37,538 nt of DNA from NCBI GenBank assembly GCA_944332185.1, contig CALVJJ010000010.1, positions 1 through 37,538 of the forward strand. The letters run 5' to 3'. Within the stretch, counting starts at the first letter, position 1. The number at the start of each line of letters is the position of its first letter. Below, piece by piece: positions 35,001 to 37,538 of the stretch. The notes under the pieces were generated by a model that was not told the DNA's origin, searched no databases, and worked only from the letters and a program-made list of their open reading frames with translations. The position numbers and the translations under genes were made by a program. This DNA comes from an uncultured Clostridia bacterium. Its GTDB lineage: Bacteria > Bacillota > Clostridia > Christensenellales > UBA1242.

Positions 35001-37538
35001 AGTAGTACGTGGAACCACGACGAATACCTGTAACCAAAATCCAATACCTATTGGTAGTGCCAGTGTGGTAGATAGCAGTATCATAGTAGATAGCAATTTT
35101 AATGCAGATACTACCATGACAGCCAACTGGCTTACCACAGGAAAAATTAGTGCCAATACGGTAAAAGTGTATTGTGCTTCTTGTGGAGAATATCATACAA
35201 TTAGTAGTATTACGATTGGAAAAGGTAGCCAAGATCAAGCTGTTGGTACAATAGGTAAGGAAGATATCTATATTTATGGCAATACAGCACATTTTACTAT
35301 CACGAAAACTGATAGCAACTATGTATATCTTGGCTGGGCAAAACTTGGAGAAGAATCTCAATTGCTCACACAAAATACAGGAACGTATCCTACTGTCAGT
35401 AGTACAGAACTCAAAGTAATTTCTGGAGATAGTACAGTAGCAGAGTATGTATATGTTGTGCAAGAATACCATGATGTATCTATCAATGATGAAGATACAG
35501 AAGGACTTCCAAGTGGAGTAAATGCAAGTTCTTATGTAAGCGTATCCAGTGCAAGAGTTCTTTGTGGGACATCAATTACTGTCAAAGCAAATCCTTATAC
35601 AGATAGTTTAGGAAGAAAATACTATCCATATAAGATCGCACGAAAAATCTCTAGTAATTGTAGTTGTTCATGTCCAGTACAACCAGATAATGATCCTAAA
35701 CCAATAGACATATCTGGTCAAAATGGATATACAGGAAACTTTGAAATTACAGGGGATACAGAGTTTGTTGTGTACTACAAACTAGCGTATGTATTAACTG
35801 CTAATTATGGGGTAGTCAACGAAATAGACAATAAAGTGTATACAGATTTTGCAACGATTACGATGAATCCAGCAAGTGGATCAGTCAATCCAAATAGCAC
35901 GATTACATATACAGCCAATTTGAAAAATGGAGCATCTTACCAATTCATGGGTTGGGCAAAATACTATGGAACGAGTCTTCCAGTAGGTTCTGCCTTGACA
36001 CTTGTAGGAAAATATCTAACTTCTGGTAATGGAGTGACAGTCAATAATAATATTCTTTCGATTACGGCAACAGAAAGCAATTTGTATAATGGAAGCAATA
36101 GAATATACTACATTGCTTTGTATCGTAAGATAGTGAATATTACGATGGAGACCACCAATTATAATACAAACACAAAAGCACTTAGTTCTGTAGATGGATT
36201 AGCAACGTATACAGTAAGTGTCGTAAGAAATAATGCATCTTATGATTGGAGTTCTAAAGTTACAACCGGAACGAATAGTAACGGCAAATATGTTGTGATT
36301 AGTCTATTGGAAGGAGACAAGGTAACCATTAGTAGCTCTATTGTAAGTAGTACCAAAGCACGTTTTACAAGAAGAGTACTAAGTATTGCTTCACAAGTAG
36401 TGCAAAACATAGACAATACTTACAATAATGGACCTACACCAACGACAAGTATTGTAGATGTTATTGATGGAACAAGTTATACTTTCAATGGGAATATGGT
36501 TTTTGAAACCAATCAAATCCAATTATTTACTCTTAATTTTGATAAAACTGTCAACATCAATTACGTGACAGAAGATATTACAAAAACAGGTGCAACAATT
36601 GAGAATGCCACTGTGAGTGATGCAGAAGTTTGGATCATAGATGAGAATAATTACTACGATCAAGGATCGCTTGCCAACACAAGAATTGTTGTAGAAGATG
36701 GATTTATCTTAGATAGTGTTGTTTTTAAAGATAATACTGGTAATACAATGCTTTCTCAAAATGTAAATGATGTGTATACTATAAGTCTTTCTGCACAAAT
36801 ACAACAATGTACTGTTACAGTAACAGAAGAACAATACACAGTATTGATCCAAAATAACCCAGCAGGTACAGTGACTTGTGAATCTGAAAATAGTAAATAT
36901 AGTTTTACGAACGATCAAATTATTCTTGGAGCATTCTCAACAGCAACATTTAAAGCAACTCCAAAAGCAAATTATCGATTCGTTACTTGGACAGTCAATG
37001 GAGATTGTACATATAGCCAACCATTATTTAATTCTACACTTACGATTAGTGACTGCCAATCTGATATTTCTATACAAATAACTTATCAGACGACCAATAA
37101 TGTTGAAATTGGTAATAGCATGTATCAAACTGATGTGAACAGTGGGGCTAGTTTACCTAATGATGTAAAATTCACAACACCAAGTACTACACAAAAAAAT
37201 CTTGTGGTAGATTCTGGCACAGCAATTACTATTACTGTACCAACAGTAAGCAATAGTTTAAGATTGGCTGGATATCAATTACAAATCGTGGTAGGTTCTG
37301 ATACCTATACAGAAAAAGTATTATTGAACACGCAAGTTGCAAGTACAGAAGCAACAAGCAGTCAAACATTTACCAAACATAATACGACCTTTACCATGAC
37401 AGGTAATACCATTTCCTTTGAAACATTTGGTCAAAATGGTTATACTATCCAAGCTATTTATCAAGAATATGTCAGTGTCAACTTTAAAGTGAACAACAGT
37501 CAATACTTGACAGGTGTAAGTGCAACATATAATGGTAG
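26053..37538 (+). CDS. Giant surface-exposed repeat protein (partial, over 3,800 residues)
   Basis: One frame stays open for 3,828 codons and runs off the right edge. TAA precedes the first ATG. AGTAGGT is three bases from it and nine from an ATG two codons later, so the second may be the true start. Residues 1-85 are hydrophilic and charged. A membrane segment lies at about 86-110 (YLIRSLLVGIIMILSVISGN), with a possible cleavage site near DVEAAY. The rest is Asn/Thr/Ser/Tyr-rich beta repeats. Six units of about 115 residues with DxDxDG-like loops span about 285-975. A GLUG-type section lies at about 1217-1440. Many divergent InlB-B-like repeats follow, clearest at about 3595-3680. A cysteine cluster CSCSC is at about 3203-3207. 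It is probably an adhesin or cell-surface fibre. Its C-terminal anchor is outside the window. Confidence 0.85.
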   Translation, partial: MNMDWEEEKAKTDKIMNKEDADSYTGQNQSFHDEIQEKRILKDSDMVHTKAEETSASFAVNTEIKLRYREDGCPIKPKHVRHPYAYLIRSLLVGIIMILSVISGNMVYLANQSSSDVEAAYTSTLALTIHNQTLNSGYFWLEREQVDLTSTPNWYSYNSYTLSYVSGNNYSLITFGEERYGYEGDSSLNEYGAPGTFSPADEGVFFGINSAYTYNINGNFSYISDQDSLETIIVYYAFPSSSYDKFVVEVNGNSTPVATYGNFNIYAYRLSESDIVNKRVTIDVYQTYHVDFNAYLNDQYSAGSGNDDATAPNNFRVEIDRYGDGTYEYNSGIVADWASSQTGCIMVPYQARVRVTVYVAKGWIYKGIGHYASQWDHNIMSTSISYIFTMGNISALNYYVDLFFDITTYDLKVRGIEDNVQRDTLLYNKFTVKIDENGDGNFDQVFNNLSSFSSANQNYMIPYGSFITIISIPATGWNFKELAHGQTFEDPPTSNDTTYTFQLTNITEQDFYMYYVNLSFTRKTYRLQLSATINGGYSDIPASTSLGINVDQDLDGTYEYSTTLTSVQTYSYIFKYGSKISISSYVNSYWENTGYGFDTVKTTDKDVTDSWCTFSLSDNNYYVTVHYESYQITFNTVAWLRSLTSSTYTKQSTLLTNDLSISIDENIDGIYEKTYSSVASLANYRIVTYSGVPMKITVKRGDGYEINAILYSTSSTSYTSGTSIASDGMFNTPSVSSAKTYYLHALFYYKTYNLNIATLTNGSASNASSNRFRIEIDVANDGTYESSYYSQTSWLSSSTTLKIRYNTKIRITPTVATGWTYAGVGVGTTVASSETVSSTANPYTYSIPNGNNGTTYYFKVVFTLNSYQLDLKGVIDNVTSNSIGVGNGVDISINGYMVEEDTSMFSQTVPYGSTITISIANLSTNYWYQGMKRSTTWIDGPLSQANGQADQVQSRTISLTMPASNTVLSMYLFDNLYTVFVTKGDHVVSASDGGQYPYGTTITVNAAAEKGYWLYLNDSELEGIIVGDYNQNTKQWEFSESFIVTSDLYFDFTAGSSAITLSWSTELEGYSTTDMPTTLPNGLEYHIYVYDSTGVANPDYAVSSISGSITHYASFGNGYIRLSGYSSYWYSLYESTGQTYESSYTYSGSNVTITTSTSSDPEEKGVSFSSSKYTSGTIGFRVTLKQKTWTRYAASLATTSLTETATDTYTISSVDDWARFAYMAANGNNFSGKTINLATDLNLDGKYSQPVGKNLTNGNGISGFYGMFNGQGHTISNVKILCAQSYGGYDIGLFAAVGNTVQNLYLKNIDYLSSTYYVGGITAYLMSGSATITDCAVLSGTLKGGVVGGIVGNNNGKLLRSFVSEDVIIEGVGTSSYVGGIAGVATAYIKYCYSFASVTGNTSGGIVGRISSTLEACYAITNAKYAISGMKSSSNPKYSYGLIPNSNTTGYTQLTDASQLREWSIVDDLIRYGKFGYVSVNADGISTTTDNAWNSSTGQYNNYGYPILTGFMGRETHTVKVNFYLNNASNRNNTVNGYTINTISADRSYTVNTGNVANFPLNVTQATNWVSYNGLIKSWTINDVEQDTAISSISEAIHVTEDTVIKIHLVSYGVKVVQATYYTSVTMKGTGTTYSTSASIGFGYMGSYDVALRVTNTKNVIGNITQGETIIYDYNTKSTIGGVSNATVSLTGNTTADVDSILSISNVTGASTFTIKPYYAVTIDNTNVGNTVSGTKSFVVTYNGDQTATIGNETKTIYADLDQDIQFTKDACDTTKEWLFLRAIKVVDYTHATGNERYLYGSSTKNPTGSTSDYAAISVTDTSLSRYQYTSDSGVLYTMVYVNALYTLTIQYDTDQYDCDTNNDGIADGKNYTVTIKQTVDGVSTTEEKTTETGEPLLFSVRSRASIQYTIRINSTEAYAIYCDGKSSYAASTTSLQSYSITVGQADVTKTFTVLRLVTLNLTTEIGGGYGTTSGADPSASVSSVSTKTSNNVTTGYNTTTFTIDGKKYYSVGQVLTIAAQKENYTIESWLLNYTGVNGANNTYELVLSCPNTNKGTTANVHVTFRIPTMTLLVGKNRTDVNMPRLLVSQLADLALERNTTYLDPYKHTFSTNELTLSLDGNTWTIKYINYLQEQQGTSAKATRQMIDYIKYNGYYILKLNKDNSGNAITSTGSAYSYYSYTVTVGERYAIFRSDNPDGQETINGKVNRYGVESYIITIGSNTSYAEDFEEITGTNLGSNTWGFVRKASPSADWTGHAIGGATVYAAITYLPYYNYTNSIVLDMTNSSQLFASKTSEYGNVSNLIYSVGTYNQTTSSTLLDLIKNDHISFEVVTGDKVTLVGNYIKIQYTVPEGVNLVSWQGFGNVNNTQVVPYSFTLPTNDGMYGYSLTLADGSTKFDYVMQKNDNTYTMYYLMIDLSQIKEAYTGISGFADAQNYQFTLKIQEKPYNLVVNYRINGNIKIADFGTIKIYEYYLDEGKEVYDITNADYTIDNTIVNGEITIPTYVFGKFYIVLETNDPRYTYGSVSVGSNLVSSSVTTGTDSWKGTIATNNKNTTSSQTISFAIKESWTLSTNDITFTTQNVTNGRTTFATPKLTISSTSAIQNTSTSIQVSPNTSTAGSWNVSGEYYQNSCNTVVNNVWIQNGASITLSIPVIDGYTTTLRVKQNGIWNEYVSVTSKTIVVTSDLEIEIISIEKAYTLSKTLEFYNNGIAVATTNQNSNFVITVTSNTVTDNTTKIGHFGAITNAYITMPKAQSYDATSNPTGSAYYYIVDAMYMNTTSVNIGNKVSDGNNYRVSMSTLPSSYKTNMNFKVRLNAIWQVPEVGNLSNIITNTTTNESDIAADNRVGGEVNISVNTSAVNTHNMYPSGATITYESTANIGYNFTNLKIGNNTINNTTYSVTLSGPLGSAQGAFTEQSYTLTVYDYASNATVKGGTLRVTNTTSKNTAQVLGTKSTLVMGYFSTATVTATESDPERYYYNGVTVVRGTTTNTCNQNPIPIGSASVVDSSIIVDSNFNADTTMTANWLTTGKISANTVKVYCASCGEYHTISSITIGKGSQDQAVGTIGKEDIYIYGNTAHFTITKTDSNYVYLGWAKLGEESQLLTQNTGTYPTVSSTELKVISGDSTVAEYVYVVQEYHDVSINDEDTEGLPSGVNASSYVSVSSARVLCGTSITVKANPYTDSLGRKYYPYKIARKISSNCSCSCPVQPDNDPKPIDISGQNGYTGNFEITGDTEFVVYYKLAYVLTANYGVVNEIDNKVYTDFATITMNPASGSVNPNSTITYTANLKNGASYQFMGWAKYYGTSLPVGSALTLVGKYLTSGNGVTVNNNILSITATESNLYNGSNRIYYIALYRKIVNITMETTNYNTNTKALSSVDGLATYTVSVVRNNASYDWSSKVTTGTNSNGKYVVISLLEGDKVTISSSIVSSTKARFTRRVLSIASQVVQNIDNTYNNGPTPTTSIVDVIDGTSYTFNGNMVFETNQIQLFTLNFDKTVNINYVTEDITKTGATIENATVSDAEVWIIDENNYYDQGSLANTRIVVEDGFILDSVVFKDNTGNTMLSQNVNDVYTISLSAQIQQCTVTVTEEQYTVLIQNNPAGTVTCESENSKYSFTNDQIILGAFSTATFKATPKANYRFVTWTVNGDCTYSQPLFNSTLTISDCQSDISIQITYQTTNNVEIGNSMYQTDVNSGASLPNDVKFTTPSTTQKNLVVDSGTAITITVPTVSNSLRLAGYQLQIVVGSDTYTEKVLLNTQVASTEATSSQTFTKHNTTFTMTGNTISFETFGQNGYTIQAIYQEYVSVNFKVNNSQYLTGVSATYNG
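26905..28977 (+). repeat. Six tandem protein repeats (about 107-122 residues) with Ca-loop-like motifs
   Basis: Units start at 26905, 27271, 27619, 27940, 28300 and 28645. Each opens with a short TYxL/V-like strand. A strand ending in a loop then follows: DRYGDGTYE, DENGDGNFD, DQDLDGTYE, DENIDGIYE, DVANDGTYE, and a degenerate form in unit 6. Next comes a (V/I)PYG(S/T)xITI-like strand and usually a GW/GY turn. The loop fits DxDxDGxx(D/E), a pattern of calcium-binding loops. A shorter seventh piece continues to about 29230. DNA identity between units is low, so the repeats are old. Confidence 0.75.
29701..30370 (+). repeat. GLUG-type repeat section inside the giant protein
   Basis: The section starts with WARFAYMAANGNNFSGKTIN and LATDLNLDG, the usual lead-in of GLUG-repeat surface proteins, followed by FNGQGHTISNV. 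It then has repeated glycine-rich cores: YYVGGITAY, GGVVGGIVGNNNG, YVGGIAGVA and TSGGIVGRI. Such repeats form beta-solenoids in bacterial surface proteins. It breaks the run of InlB-like repeats and may form a rod segment. Confidence 0.75.

Noticed and set aside
34921-35472. 183-codon minus-strand frame inside the giant gene
   Set aside because: It is antisense to a continuous plus-strand frame and rich in Cys/Ile/Thr/Ser/Tyr as expected from the complement of Asn/Thr/Ser codons. It has no start signal.
26053-37538. Giant protein as the DGR target
   Set aside because: No segment in the visible part matches the template repeat (no GGCTGCGCTCGG-like or GATGGCTCGCTT-like stretch), and it lies far outside the element boundary.
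1-37538. CRISPR array or insertion sequence
   Set aside because: No regularly spaced direct repeats and no transposase frame or terminal inverted repeats were seen anywhere in the window.

Overview
The window is AT-rich DNA from a low-GC Bacillota (Firmicutes) genome. The markers are a SigA-type sigma factor behind dnaG, the era-yqzL-recO order, the sporulation pair yqfC/yqfD, intrinsic terminators with U-tracts, and AGGAGG-like ribosome binding sites. The sporulation pair and gene order suggest an uncultured, possibly gut-associated, Clostridia-like lineage. I cannot name the species.

Region 1 (1 to about 2433) is the right-hand end of an integrated mobile element, probably a prophage or integrative element. 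It carries a diversity-generating retroelement (DGR) read leftward: an Avd-like accessory protein (2108-1539), a template repeat (about 1488-1367), a structured spacer (about 1340-1185), a DGR-type reverse transcriptase (1153-134), and the first 21 codons of another gene running off the left edge. The element ends at a 3' half of a tRNA-Lys(CTT) gene with no 5' half. This is the expected scar of site-specific integration into the anticodon loop. The DGR target gene with its variable repeat is not in the window.

Region 2 (2434-5680) is chromosomal flank: a lipoprotein of unknown function, tRNA-Asn(GTT), and an RsmF-like RNA m5C methyltransferase. MutY follows on the minus strand.

Region 3 (6830-17747) is a plus-strand housekeeping block: yqfC, yqfD, ybeY, era, yqzL, recO, ppdK, dnaG, rpoD, trmK and a coiled-coil zinc-ribbon protein. 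Genes that sit between these in many relatives are absent here (phoH, pgpH, dgkA and cdd between yqfD and era; nif3 between trmK and the zinc-ribbon gene).

Region 4 (18009-25113) holds a YkvI-like membrane protein, a minus-strand ABC importer of the nitrate/sulfonate/thiamine-precursor type (lipoprotein, ATPase, permease), a small two-helix membrane protein, and valS.

Region 5 (25114-37538) starts with an AT-rich non-coding stretch of about 930 bases containing one tiny ORF with an excellent ribosome binding site. A single open frame of more than 3,800 codons then runs off the right edge. It encodes a giant membrane-anchored or secreted Asn/Thr/Ser/Tyr-rich repeat protein with six about 115-residue repeats carrying Ca-loop-like DxDxDG motifs, a GLUG-repeat section and many divergent InlB-B-like repeats. 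The DGR and the giant surface protein are the two most unusual things in the window. Nothing in the sequence links them.
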